From contig NW_005434644.1 in the NCBI RefSeq assembly GCF_000315625.1, forward strand, positions 512,998 to 576,997: a stretch of DNA of 64,000 nucleotides, in the 5' to 3' direction. This document shows positions 35,786 to 47,552 of the stretch, piece after piece. The notes under the pieces were generated by a model, which was given only the letters and a program-made list of their open reading frames with translations, did not search any database and was not told where the DNA came from. The number at the start of each line of letters is the position of its first letter. Position 1 is the first letter of the stretch. The stretch is from Guillardia theta CCMP2712. Its lineage: Eukaryota; Cryptophyceae; Pyrenomonadales; Geminigeraceae. The translations under genes were made by a program, and so were the position numbers.

Positions 35786-36426
35786 CCTGCAACAGCAAAT
35801 GTCATCCAGTTGGAGAGGCGAAAGAGATGCTGCGCCTCGTTGGTTTGCTTCTGCTCCCTCTTGCCGCTTTATCCTTTTACATGTCACGTAAAGGTCTCCA
35901 TCCAAACCAGAGCTACTAAGCCCAACCAACCGCTTCTTCTTCCCTGCTCCTAGCTTCGTCTCCCATCCTCGCTTTCTCCGATGACCCTCTATGCCCCTAA
36001 TGTCCAGCCAGGATGGTTCTAATCGGCATGGAGTGTTCTTGTCCTTGCTACAACCTCGCTGTTTTCTTTCCGCATCCTCTCCTGTTCCCTTCGCTTCCTG
36101 TTGTCTCCTGGACCTTGAAGTACCCCACCTTACTATCCCCGTCAGCATAGTATTTTAGTACCGGTGCCTATATAGCAATCTTTGGCGTCCAGGTGTAGAG
36201 CTGGTGTCGAGGGAGGGAGGGAGAGGAGGCAGGAGGGAGAGGGGGGAGGGAGGGAGAGGGGGGAGGGAGGGAGAGGGGGGAGGGAGGGAGGGAGGGAGGT
36301 CAACAAGATTGAGCAATGGAGACTCGGATGAAGTTTGATTCAAGGCTTGCAATGTACATAGTCAAAATCCCACTAAGAAAATTGAAGTTTCGAGTATGAA
36401 GAGTACTATTCGCACAGTTCATGGTA
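35786..36426. other. Upstream region of the MDR gene with a G-rich minisatellite
   Basis: Apart from the GGGAGGGAGA repeat at 36209-36299, no gene was recognised. The minus-strand frame open here is the non-homologous extension of the MDR gene. Confidence 0.5.
36209..36299. repeat. GGGAGGGAGA minisatellite
   Basis: Tandem units of about 20 bp (GGGAGGGAGGGAGAGGGG) with many runs of three or more G. It could form G-quadruplexes on the plus strand. It lies about 430 bp upstream of the MDR start. Confidence 0.9.
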
Positions 36427-38806
36427 TCATGCCCACTCCGACATGTCAACGAAGTGAGAACAGCATTGGTTCGGAGTGTAGGCGATGGGATCGCGCCTAG
36501 AATGGTACAAGGCAGGCATCGCTCCCCCCCACGAGTCCACGTTCACGCCAGGGAGTCGGCGTCTATCCCTCAGCAGCGCCATCTTCCCCTCCACTGACTG
36601 CGGCTGGTCCCTGATGAGCTGCAACGTTGTAAGAAGAGCACGGCATCTCCATCAAGCTACCTTCATCCTCAGCCATGGGGCCGGCTCGGCAGCCACATGG
36701 CCGGGCTGAACCACTGCAGGCCCATATTCGAACTTGTTTGGATGCCTCTGACCTGCGGCTTCCGTACCCTGGCAGAAGTTAAGTCACGACCGACCTCCAG
36801 CAGACAGCATAACCAACCGTTTCTTCCACCACCCTTGCCGCGCGATCTTCCCCTACAAGATTCCTGAGGATGAAAACGTCAAGAGAAGAATCTCGAGAGA
36901 CTGATGGCCGTCACCTCATCGCTGACGCAACACCTTCCACGATCTGCTCCGGAGCCGTGAGAGGTTTATGCCGATCCTACAGCACAGCGTTAGGAACCAT
37001 CACACTTTAAGAGATGCACCTGATAGGGTTTCTTGATAAACATACGTCCGTCTCCTGTGCAAGCTTTTGGAAAGTCCTTGTCGTGCTTGTGCTACAAACT
37101 GACTTCAGTTCGTTAACCAGAAGAATCACACCAGAACCACCTGATGTAGGCACCATTCAAACTCTGTTTTGTTGAAGGCCTTCTTGAAGACTTGTCTCTG
37201 CAAATCTCTTTCAGCGTGCAAGTGACATCCTGATTCAAGTTCCCACCCTACGAATCTCAGCACGGCGAAGATTGAACTGTTGATGAGCTTCCCCAAGGGT
37301 CTGTAAACAAGAGATTCACGATTGTTTTCTTTGGAGTCGCAAATGAGACAAGGGATATTAGAGTAAATAGATAGTAGCCGAAGCCCCAAAATGACCAACT
37401 CACCAGGGATTTCCTCTCTTCTTCTTCATACTTGGCATACAAATCATCGCCCAGAAGGTGCCTGATGGCTTCTTCACTTGGAGGGAATTCCTGTAGGTTT
37501 GCGTCAGAAGTTTCAGTCAAATGCTCAGCTTGCCGACCTCTAGATCATCAGTCAAGTTTTCCATAGGGTACTTCCCTGTTGCCACGTCATACCCATACGT
37601 CCTCAAAGTTCTCATTGGGACAAGCTAGTGCAAGGGTCAGAGAAACCCTCATATTTGAGATCTTAGCTCAAACTCTTACCTGCAGGCAGCTTGCATTCGC
37701 GTTGGCTATATAAGATGCATTCTCAGGATGGAAAGAAGCATTCACGGTCACATTGGGAATGCATCCCGGAATACGTTGCCACTCCCACTAAAACGTAGAG
37801 TCACACCAAACAGACTAACAATACTCAGAGGTATTCGAACCTGAAGATGTTGTTCGCGAAGCTTCTTGAGGCAGTCATCTAGATTATCATTGGATTTGAA
37901 AACACACCATCTATACTGTTGATAGAGATTTTCAACATCCGTGTCAGGATCTTTTAGCACTTCCTCCTCTTCGTATGGTTCGCCCAATCCCATAATCTCA
38001 GTTTCCCTCAAAAGTCTTTCCAGTTCGGAGGGGTCGGATTCCACATACTTCACACTTGATTCATTTCGGAACGAGACTGGCAAACCGAATTGGTTGGTCG
38101 CAGCGAGGTATGCCTCGTAGGCGGACCAAGTCTGGAATGAATCGTTCTCTTCTGGACAATCTGCACCGACACAATAGAAGCCTCGCCATACTGCATCTCG
38201 CTTTCCCTTTGACTCTGCTTGTCTTTCGACACCATATGGGTCTGTCGTCGTGCTGTTCCGTTTGGTTCCATCGACGAGAGGAGGTTGCACTTGAAAAGCT
38301 AGTTGACCTCCACGTTTGACACGGAATGGCAAAACATCTTTCAGCTTGAGCTTCGCTAGTCTTTTTGCCACCGCCGTCTCTTCTCGTTTCAAGATTGCGA
38401 GATTTTCTTTCAGTGAATTCCCGCTGCGAAGATACTTGACGGGCAGACGGTCATGTGCATGTAGCTTGGAAACCTCAGCTAACAGAGTCTCACGAGCACC
38501 TGTCACTTGCTTGGTAATAACCGGAGATGACGAGCAGCATCCAAAGGATATGAGTGATGATGCATAGTCTCGCGCTCCTGAGCTCATGCGAACTTCGTCA
38601 CAAACTAACCTGCATGCAGACCTGCAATGCTTGTCGGCTGCGCAGGCAGGAACATGCATCAAGCTTTGGATTGTGAGGAGCTCAGAGCTGCCAAGAGGAG
38701 CGGACATTGAGTCGTTCTGAATCCTTTCCGTGTACTGCTGGATTGAGATACAGACGATGAGCAGCGCGAAAGCGATCGCCATCGCTGAAACCCCCGCTGC
38801 CTTCAT
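36427..38806 (-). CDS. Type II membrane glycoprotein of unknown function, multi-exon
   Basis: Exons in phase are 38806-37841, 37787-37680, 37624-37538, 37490-37404, 37300-37247, 37197-37141, about 37076-37020, 36976-36915 and 36863-36795, then a short unresolved exon and a last part ending 36427 (SHFVDMSEWA). The protein starts with a signal anchor (MKAAGVSAMAIAFALLIVCI). A Cys-rich region follows (CAADKHCRSACRLVC), then more cysteines (FYCVGADC). N-glycosylation sites cluster in exon 2 (NVTVNASFHPENAS). This indicates a secretory-pathway or surface protein of about 700 residues with a luminal body. I do not recognise the family. Two ATGs lie further upstream in frame (38824, 38845). The upstream side borders GC-rich island E. 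Confidence 0.65.
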
Positions 38807-38867
38807 TGCCCCACCTCTCGCCATTGCCCCAACACGTCTCTTCAAAGATAACGACTTCTGTAACGGT

Positions 38868-39174
38868 GAGTCCCCCCGCCGCCGTCCGGCCGGGCCGGGG
38901 GGCCGGGCGACTCTGCCAGTCTCTCGGATCCCGGAGTCCCGAGTCGGCGACTCGGCCCGGGCCGCCCAGCCGCACGGCCTGCCAGGCGGCAGTGTGAGCC
39001 GCAGTGTGCCGCGCCGCCGTGCGCCCCGGGCCTGATCGGCGACGCATTGCAGTGCGGCACTGCAGCTGGCACGGACTCCCGGCCCACTGTGACGGTGACC
39101 TCGGACCGGGCCCCGGGCCCGGCCAGCCGCCCGGTCACCGTACGGTACTGATTTTTAACTTAACTTTGAGTAAA
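38868..39174. repeat. GC-rich island E with shared AT motif
   Basis: About 260 bp of CCGG/GCCCGG-rich DNA ending in the motif at 39145-39174. The motif includes AACTTAACTTTGAGTAAA and is identical over 30 bp to 11360-11389. It lies between the divergent type II glycoprotein and rhodopsin genes. Confidence 0.7.
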
Positions 39175-39387
39175 GTACTAGCGGCCCGGCCGGCCTCAGG
39201 ACTCCGGGATTGAATCAGTCAGGTTGACTAGCGTTCATGACCCCTACCTCATCCTTTTTGAATAGGGGCTCTGCAAGGGTCCTCAGATGACAAGGAGCGA
39301 TAGGGGTGGTAGTAAGCGATAGTTCTGGGGTACTGAAAAAGGCGGGGGTAGAGACGAGCGCGAAGAGACACGAACGAAGCGGCGGAA

Positions 39388-40350
39388 ATGGCCATTGAAA
39401 GTCTGTCGCCGGCGGCATGCACTACGATCGAGGAAGTGGGATCCACTGGTGTGGGAGCTCTCACCATTGTCTTCCTTGTCCTTGCAGTTTCCACCATTGT
39501 CTTCATCGCAAGGTCGAGCTCTGCCAAGGAGACTAAGCAGTACTACTTCTGCTCGATCTACATCTGCGCGTTTTCCACCTTGGCGTACTTTGCTATGCTC
39601 TCTGGACAGGGTTGGACTGCAGTGGCTGGTTGCAGACAGTTTTTCTATGTTCGATACGTGGACTACGCCATCACCCTTCCCTTGATCATCCTTCAGCTTG
39701 GATTGATCGCTGGAGCAGAGACTTCCATCATCGCTGCTACCATCGGTGCTGAGAGTGAGTATTTTGCATACATCCTGCTTCTCATTTGCAAGAATCAATT
39801 CTCAAGAGCGTCCTGCTCGTTGCTTTCCCTGATGATTTTTCTATGCAGTTCTCTATGTTGCCACTTTCTACTTTGCATCGGTGTCAGTGGTGACCACCGT
39901 AAAGTGGTTCTGGTTCGTTATCGGAGCCATTGCCCTTGTCTGTGTTTTGGTCTCGATCTCCAAGAACATGAGGGAATCAGCTGTGACTCGTGGTGGGGAT
40001 GTCGCGTCTTTGTACGGACAGCTCGCTACCATTGTCACTGTGGCCTTCATCTTCTACCCGGTGAGCACCTCCGCACCTATCCATACGGGTTTCTTCTGAC
40101 GGAATGTGAAGATGGTTTGGTTGTTCTCTGAGGGATTTGCATCCTTCTCCGTTTCCTTTGAGGTAAGAAGGACACTTGAAATGACATAACATGCCGTCCA
40201 GATTGGTGCACCGGATTACTAACTGTGTGTTAGGTGTGCGGGTATGCTATCTTGGATACCGTGGCCAAGGTTATCTTCTGCTTCATCGTCATGTCTGGCA
40301 ACGATGTCCTTGCAACTGCGCCCAACTCCACGGATAAGGAATACGTCTGA
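39388..40350 (+). CDS. Microbial-type (type I) rhodopsin
   Basis: Four exons (39388-39754, 39849-40060, 40112-40162, 40234-40350) give 248 residues with seven hydrophobic helices. Retinal binds Lys222 in helix G (LDTVAK), with Asp218 as the second counterion. Helix C reads RYVDYAITLPLIILQ: Arg89, Asp92 (bacteriorhodopsin Asp85), Thr96 (Thr89) and Gln103 in place of the proton donor Asp96. The retinal-pocket Trp86 equivalent is Tyr93 and Trp182 is Phe189, while the helix F Trp (YPMVW) is kept. The Asp-Thr-Gln set argues against a fast proton pump, an anion channelrhodopsin (which lacks this Asp) and a DTD-type cation channel. A sensory or slow-cycling photoreceptor is the better guess. Intron 3 has a perfect TACTAAC branch site. 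Confidence 0.92.
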
Positions 40351-40689
40351 GAAAGTGGAATTTCTCTCCGTATTCTCTGACCCAAAAGTGACTTGTCAGC
40401 AACATACATATTCACTTCTATGATAAACTGCTCTTGATTTGTCACTGCAGATCGCAGTCCGAATGTCAGTGTTGTGCAGCTCCTGTCGACTTTGGGAAAG
40501 GTTGTTTTCACACTTTAATCTACTTTGTTACTATCCATGGAGGGCAGTATGTCATGTCATGTTCCCGGGTAGAAGTGAACCAGGTTCTCCCGACGGCTCA
40601 CACAACTTATCATGCTCTACTTTTCTTCGATGATCCTCGACTCTCTTGCGAACCTGCTCATCAAATCACACGCGAAGTCGAATACACAT

Positions 40690-43600
40690 TCACTCACTCT
40701 TCCGCTTCGGCTGTGATGGAGAATCTTCGATGTCCGCTGTTGAAATCATCTCCGAGAGTTGAGATTGTTGAGTATGCGAAGGTGTATTTGCCAGAGAGCC
40801 AGAGAACTCTGGATCTTGATCATTGGCAAAAATGTCTCTGCTTGCAGGACCAGTTGGCGAACCTCTTTGCCTGTTAAATTCTGATCAAGAAAAAATCACA
40901 AATGAGAGGATAGCAAGCACTTGTTCGAATCTCCTCGGTCTGTGAGACCCTTGTGGAATTTAGAGAGCGACCTTTCAAGTTGGTTTGCTTGCCCAAAGGA
41001 GAGGCCACCTGTCCTGCAAATTTCTTCCAGATGTCTTACCCTGAGTAAAAATCAGATACATGACGGGCATGGCTCAATGAGAAGCTTTACATTTTTCTCG
41101 CCTGCAAGCTTGACAAAAATCTTATTTGAATAGCAAGCATTTCAAGAAAGTTGCTTCTTCCATTTGCGTCGCTCAAAGTCCAGTCAAGACCATCCTTGAT
41201 GTATTTTTCTGTATCCTCTTCGTCGAGTCTGCATTAAAACATGAGTAATGGACCTTAACCACCCTTTAGAAATCGTGACAACCTGAGAACGCTGACTGAG
41301 TCAATCAGTGCCATACCCATAGACGAAACGTTTGAGTTTTCGGAGGAGACGCTTTGACCCAACTTCATATACATCTGAAATAATCAATCAGTGTCGCAAT
41401 GTACTGGAAATACCGCGAACTCATACATTTTGATGTGCTTTCAGCCAGAAAGTTACTCGGTCTGAACGGTCTTGTGGGATGAGCTGTTCGTTTGCGATCT
41501 TCAGGAGCTGAGCACATCAAGTCAAAACTTGAATCAACATTACACGAAATTACCTCGTTATGGAACTTTGCTGAGTATGGCCTATGCCTGCACCAAAATT
41601 CAATTTCATGTACCGACTATGAAAGAATCGAGTTCGGACATCGTTACAGTTGACAGCATATCGATCAATGTGCTTTCAGATGCATCTCTTTGATAAATAA
41701 GACCTTTGAGAACCTGAGGCCATATTCATTCCGAGAGAGGAAAAGCAAAAATATGACAAATATACAGCAATGGCGACGACTCGAAGTGAACTTCGCGGAT
41801 CTTGATCATCTTGTACTCCAATATTTCTGATACTCTCTCCAAGATCTTCGCTGTCTATGCTTTACATGTCAATACACTTGGAACAATACGAAATCAACAC
41901 TTTTCTTATGTACCTTTCATGTTATTGGACAGTAAACTTTCTGCGAACTCGCCCAAAGCTTGGAGAGCATCTGACGGAAATTCCAGGTCTTGATTTCCCT
42001 CTGATTGCAGATATCTCCCAAAGACCTACTTCTCATCAGCCGTTTTTGTCAAGGGGACTGCAAAAATGCCTGTTGCATGTCGGCTATTGCCACGGCGACC
42101 TGCACAGACAACTTGCGATTGACTGAAGTGCCTTTCCGCAAGACTTCGTTGCAAAACTCGAGTAACGAGTCACGAGCTTGCAATATGTCATGCATTTCAT
42201 CTTCTCGTCGTGTCTCCATTCGCCAAAGCAGGTAATGAAGGCAAAGGCACACCAAATGGCAACCAACCTGCGAATCTCTCAGTATGACATGCGCACAAGA
42301 TAGTCAAATACTTCATGATTTTTGTATTGTTCGTTTTCAACATAATCTTTCATCAAGGACAGGATGTATTCCTTTGGATCCGATGATATTTTAAAGATAT
42401 CAAGATGCCCACTTAATATTGCGGCTCGCTTCAGGCTCAATTCATTGAGAGATGAGATTCTTCCACCCTGCAATTTGTTGATTGGTCGTGTAAACAGTAG
42501 ACAACAGAGTAGAACCTTGCTCACTGCCTCCGAAATTTTCTTCAATTCAGCATTCAAAGACTCATACAGAGGCTTCAGCCTTGTTTGAATCTGTCCCAAC
42601 AAGATTTCAGTACGATGCTTGAAAAGGTATGTCTTACCGTTGCTTTCATTGCGTAATCTGAATTTTCCAAATTCGCAAGCGACTGCCCACAGGCAAGCAT
42701 AACATCAAAATCTTGGGATTTCTTTGAAATCTCCACAACACGGTCGACTATGTCTTTCAGGACCTACTACTTCTCAGTTACTGGCCAAGCTCATTCCATC
42801 AACCTTATCCTTTGCGCTGAAGGAATCCAAGTTGAAGTGCTGCAACAAACCCACCAGTGGAGGGAGCATTTCTTTTTCTGTACCAAATTTTCCAAAAATC
42901 GCAGCCAAATTATGCGAAAGAACAATGCATGCCTCTTTTAATTTCTTTTGTTCAGGGTTCTGAGGACAAGATGTCAAGTTAATTAAGTCGATATATTTCC
43001 CCACCTTCTTTCTGTTTGAATTTTCTTCCTGCTCAACATTTCCAGCCAGGAGGCTTAGCGTCCCGCACATCATCCTAGCAAGTGTAACCTGCACGATTTC
43101 ATCCATCAGAATCAGAACCAGAACCATAAGCCGCTATACCTTATATTCAGGCTCCAATGCATCATCCCCTGTATCCTCAAGCAAAACATCGCATGCAATT
43201 GTGAAATTCTATGAACAATTGAGTCATTCAATCGCATCACAGGTTCAAAAACCACCTCAAGAACAGGAACACGCTCAATCAGCACTTCGACTGCAGGTTG
43301 AAGGTCTTGGAATTCAGATGCCACAGTTCCCAACAATTCGACAATCCCCTTGAAAACGAAGGAGTCTTTCTGGTCTTCCTTCGCACCTTTGTCTGCGCAA
43401 TCAAACGTAAGATTTTGACCTGCCGCAATCGTTTAGCCACCTGATACACGAGAAGCAGATTCAAAAGCAAGTTCCAGATCGTGAGAAATGTAAGAGGCTT
43501 CAATGAAATCGGCCGCAGCACTACGGATGTCAACATCCGCTTCGGTGATAAGAGAATAGACCAATTCTGGACCATCATTTTTCAAAAGTTCCTTGGTTGC

Positions 43601-45093
43601 CATTGTTTTCAAAGTCTCAATAGCTTGGATTGCCACTTGCTTGGTAACATCCAAACGCATCTCAAGAATTCGATCCCGAAATCTTTCGGTAAACATTTCT
43701 AATTCGTTTTCCAAACCATTACTGTAAAAGCTGTCGATGCACTCAAGTGCTGCAAGTCTCACATCGGCGTGCTGTCATATTGAGTCAGAATAAGCCCTTC
43801 GAAGCCAGACAGCAGCTCACCTTATCGTAGAGTGCCCAACCAATATACTTGAGGAACGAATTCTCGAGAAATTTGGACTTGTAATCAATGATCACTTTTC
43901 CGATGGATGAAATACAGCGTGCTCGTATCTGATATGCAAATGTCAATTTTCAAAGTCGTATGATTCAAACTAAACCTCATGTGCAGCATCTCTATGCCGA
44001 TGAATGACAATAGAGTTGAAAAAGCTTGAAAGAGCTTTTTCTGCATCCCCGCGGATCGATCGTTTAGCCTCCAATTGTTCCTCAAGCCTTGCCAACTTTT
44101 GAGTTTCCTTCTTGCTTTTTGCGGCTTCATATAGCCTTTCAAGGTTGTTCATAGCATCCAAAGTATCGTTTGCACGTCCAACAATTGCATTCATGATTTC
44201 CAGTCCAACAATTGTGGAAGCTAACCGAAGAATTTTCAGCTGAGACCTGGATACAATATCATAATGAATATTTTTCATATCATTAAATACGTGGACATAG
44301 CATGCAACCACGGGCAAAATGGATTTTCATGCATGCTGCGCAGCTCAGATTCAGGGGCGTGATAGACAAACTTGTCCCAAAAGTCTGAGAATTGGCTTTG
44401 AACTTTCTTGTGAGACTTGCTGTTTCCCGTGAAACAGTTGATTGAAGTCTCAGCTTCTCCGGAAGCGCATGTTTCTACAAGCTGTCGCAGATAGTCATCA
44501 ACATCCATGTCATCATCACTTCCAAAAGCTGAAGCCGGGAATCTTTCTTTGAATCCAGCTGCCTGTAAGAAGTGTTTCAGGCGTATGAAGAAAATATGAT
44601 ATGCCAAACACTCACTTCTAGCACCATGTTTGTGAGTTTGCAGACAGCCGTTGCTCTGTCTCTGTCATACTGTTCCCACCATTCTTTGACAGCCATAGGA
44701 ATGGCACTCGCCTTGGTAGCAATGATACCTAGGAAGTTTTCACTTTAATACAAGAGAAAAGCTGATGGCACACCAAAGAGCGAATTTTCGCTAGTCTCAA
44801 AGAGTAATCGTCCTGTCTTATCAGTCTTGCGTCTCTGAGACGGTGCAGGGGAAGACTGAGAAAGTACATCGCTGTGCTTTCGTTTATGTTGCGAAGCTTT
44901 TCCCTTTGTGCTCCCTTCGAAAGCATCATCGCTATCGTTGTCTTTGTCTGCTTCAAGCATAGACAGTTTCAGTTGGCCAGGTTCCTTGTAACTGTGAGGG
45001 TCGCATGAGAAAAATAAAAGCTGAATAAACTGAGTAAGTGTTTTACCTGATCTCAGCTCGCGGCCGCATCGTTCGTCTTGGCGTGGCTGACAT
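40690..45093 (-). CDS. SCC3: Cohesin subunit SA/Scc3 (STAG)
   Basis: Many short exons lie on the minus strand. The first is 45093-45047 (MSATPRRTMRPRAE), the second 44991-44774. A further exon (WWEQYDRDRATAVCKLTNMV) opens the STAG domain. The stromalin-conserved region is spread over the coiled KKETQKLARLEEQLEAKRS, IVIHRHRDAAHE, exon 43928-43821 (IRARCISSIG to KYIGWALYDK) and the VRLAALECIDSFY exon. Downstream HEAT-type exons continue to about 42270. The tail ends PSQPKRKSE with stop at 40690-40692, a nuclear-localisation-like end. SA binds the Scc1 kleisin and DNA and is needed for cohesin loading and sister-chromatid cohesion. Exon borders between 40900 and 42300 were not resolved. It converges on the rhodopsin gene, 339 bp apart. 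Confidence 0.88.
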
Positions 45094-45480
45094 TTCAAAT
45101 ACCTTTTGGTTGAAAGTCTGCAATTGCAGTAGTCAGTATCATATCTCAGAGAGCTGCAAAACATCAGTGTCCAGAAATGGCATTGCACTCGTACTCGAAA
45201 CTCCAAAGTCAAGAGGAAACCAGGTAACAGAGACGTTAATCAAAGAGTGAGGGAGCCATGGAGCCATTCAAACAGGTAGAGATAAATGAATTAACGGACA
45301 GTAGAATGCAGAAAGGCAAAGAAGGGACAAAAGTCAGAGCAGACATGGAGAAAGGAGACAAAACGGTGAAGAGTGCAAGAGAGCAGGGAGATATTGAGCA
45401 CAGGGATTAGTTGAGACAGAGGAAGGAAGGGACGGAGGGTCGGAAAGACGGAGGACGGATGGGTAGATAAGTGTGTTGCA

Positions 45481-45712
45481 AAAGGGAGAGAGGAGAGAGG
45501 AGAGAGGAGAGAGGAGAGAGGAGAGAGGAGAGAGGAGAGAGGAGAGAGGAGAGAGGAGAGAGGAGAGAGGAGAGAGGAGAGAGGAGGAGAGGAGAGGAGA
45601 GGGAGGAGGGAGGAGGGAGGAGGAGGAGGGAGGAGGGAGGAGGGAGGAGAGGAGGAGGAGGAGAGGAGGAGAGGAGGAGAGAGGAGAGGAGGAGAGAGGA
45701 GAGAGAGAGAGG
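45481..45712. repeat. GGAGAGA tandem repeat, left of gap
   Basis: A (GGAGAGA)n array turns into GGAGGGA and AGGAGG variants, then runs into the assembly gap. It is all-purine on the plus strand. Confidence 0.95.
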
Positions 45713-45812
45713 NNNNNNNNNNNNNNNNNNNNNNNNNNNNNNNNNNNNNNNNNNNNNNNNNNNNNNNNNNNNNNNNNNNNNNNNNNNNNNNNNNNNNNNN
45801 NNNNNNNNNNNN
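45713..45812. other. Assembly gap of 100 N
   Basis: Exactly 100 N, a conventional placeholder; true length unknown. The purine repeat on its left probably caused the break. Confidence 0.98.
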
Positions 45813-46099
45813 GTTCTTTCGAGCAGAGGTCGAGAAGTCCAGAGACCATCAGGTACCATTTCAAAAGACCGGCACGTACTTTTTGGAGAAATTAGAGGAT
45901 GGTTGCAGGAGGCACAGGGGTTCCATCCGACCATCGACGATCCACGTTCGTGACCAACAGTTGTTGTGGAAATGCTGCAAAATCCACAGGAAGCGCAGCA
46001 CCCGAATCAAACGTTCTGGAAATCGGGGAAAGAACCGCAATTAATGTCCGAGAACCCAGAGCAATAAGTCATCGCCAAGGCAGATCCTGCGTCCGTCTA

Positions 46100-46279
46100 G
46101 AGGGAGGAGGGAGGAGGGAGGAGGGAGGAGGGAGGAGGGAGGAGGGAGGAGGGAGGAGAGAGGAGAGAGGAGAGAGGAGAGAGGAGAGAGGAGAGAGAAG
46201 AGAGAAGAGAGGAGGGAGGAGGGAGGAGGGAGGAGAGAGGAGGGAGGAGAGAGGAGGGAGGAGAGAGGAGAGAGATAGA
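46100..46279. repeat. GGAGGGA/GGAGAGA tandem repeat, right of gap
   Basis: This is a second array with the same 7-bp units as 45481-45712, separated from the gap by about 290 bp of unique sequence. Confidence 0.92.
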
Positions 46280-46562
46280 ATAGAGGAGAGAGCAGCAGGC
46301 GAAAGGATCATTGAAACATTTTCCGCGCCCGCCCACATGGTAGGTTTGTGGTACTGCAATCTCCCGCCTTTTTCAACCTCACTACCCCGTCCTCCTACCA
46401 AGAAGTACCCTACCGTCTCTGGGCCCCTCTTCCGCCCTCCCAGCAAAATTTGAACCAGCCAAGTCGGACCGTTACAAGTGGCGGTTTCACTCCGGAAAAC
46501 TTGGCTTCAACTTTCACGAGTCACGCCCTGACTGGCACACCAACCGTCTCGGCATTCATGAT

Positions 46563-46742
46563 TGGTTCTCGCTCAGCGGCTGTCTTTTCTCTTCTCGCCG
46601 TCACGGTGGCCTGTGCGACCGTACAGCCTCAGGGGTATCAGTTAACGGTTAGGGGGACAGCAGTCGGCAGGATTAGGTTTCAGTGGTTCTCGCTGTCTCT
46701 CTTCTCGCCGGTTGGCCTGTGCGACAGTGTCAAGCCTCCTCG
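46563..46742 (+). repeat. Imperfect tandem duplication of about 60-70 bp
   Basis: Two blocks share GGTTCTCGCT, TCTCTTCTCGCCG, GGCCTGTGCGAC and a trailing AGCCTC (46563-46632 and 46685-46742). It lies immediately upstream of the shared motif copy at 46762. Confidence 0.75.
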
Positions 46743-46761
46743 CCTCTCCTGATCATACTTA

Positions 46762-47245
46762 TCCTCGTACTGATCTTTGACTTGTCTTTGAGTAAATGGA
46801 CCACTCTCTGAGAGTCAAGGGGCAATAACCACGGGCCAGGCTTCGAGTCAGAAACCTTCAAGGCTTACTTCAAGTATTAGTGGCCAGCGGCCGGGCAGTG
46901 ACTGTCGGAGCCGGGCCGGCCCGGGCTGACTCGGGCGTGCGTGGCCGGGCAGGCCGGCACGCCCGGCCACCCGGCCCCCGACACGCGGCGAGCCCGGCCT
47001 CAGCGACCGGCTCTGCACAGCAAGCACGCGGCAAGAAGTTCCGAGCCTGTTGGTGGCGGCGCCCCGGGCCGACCGCCGGGCCGGGCCGCTCAGGGCCTAC
47101 CGTGACTGAGTCACCGGGTCAGGCTCCAACCCCGGACTCCGGGAAGTTGATACTGCCTACAGCGGCACGTAGTACGTTCGCCGCAACGGGGCTGGCAGCC
47201 CCCCGACGGTTCACACGGCCCGGACCCGTTACACTGCCACCGAAC
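46762..47245. repeat. Diverged shared motif followed by GC-rich island F
   Basis: Positions 46762-46796 match 11355-11389 with only a few substitutions, starting TCCTCGTACTGAT and ending CTTTGAGTAAA. About 90 bp further on a GC-rich stretch (CCGGGC, GGCCGG) begins with TGACT words as in the other islands. Confidence 0.7.
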
Positions 47246-47552
47246 GTTGGCGGGGCAGACACTGAACTTTGCCTCACTGACTGAAAGCGGCCTGTATTCG
47301 GCGTATCCTGGTACGGTATTCGGTACTGAGTTTTCGGTCGGAGTCGTTGGTCGTTTCGAATCAGTACTAGAAATTTTATTCGGAAAGCACACTTCAGTCC
47401 TATCTGATACGTTCTAAAGAATAATTTCATCTCTCAGTGCAACCCTGCTGTTAATGGAATGTGAAAGAATTTTGACCGGATTTTTTAAGTTAATCTTCTC
47501 AAATCCGTGGATGAAGTTCACGATTATCTGAAATGTACAAGAGAGCCTCAAA

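Larger units (their letters stand above)
45094..47552. other. Repeat-rich intergenic region with assembly gap
   Basis: The region holds GGAGA repeats on both sides of a 100-N gap, an imperfect tandem duplication at 46563-46742, the shared motif at 46762-46796 and GC-rich island F at about 46886-47245. No gene was recognised. Reading frames crossing the Ns are artefacts. Confidence 0.7.

Noticed and set aside
35786-36148. N-terminal extension of the MDR enzyme
   Set aside because: Open in frame but without family similarity; the conserved part starts at 35785 just after a splice-acceptor-like TTGCAG.
40434-40877. 147-codon plus-strand frame
   Set aside because: Antisense to the last exon of cohesin SA, whose minus-strand reading ends cleanly in PKRKSE and stop.
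45334-45953. Frames crossing the N run
   Set aside because: Made of GGAGA repeat translation and unknown bases.
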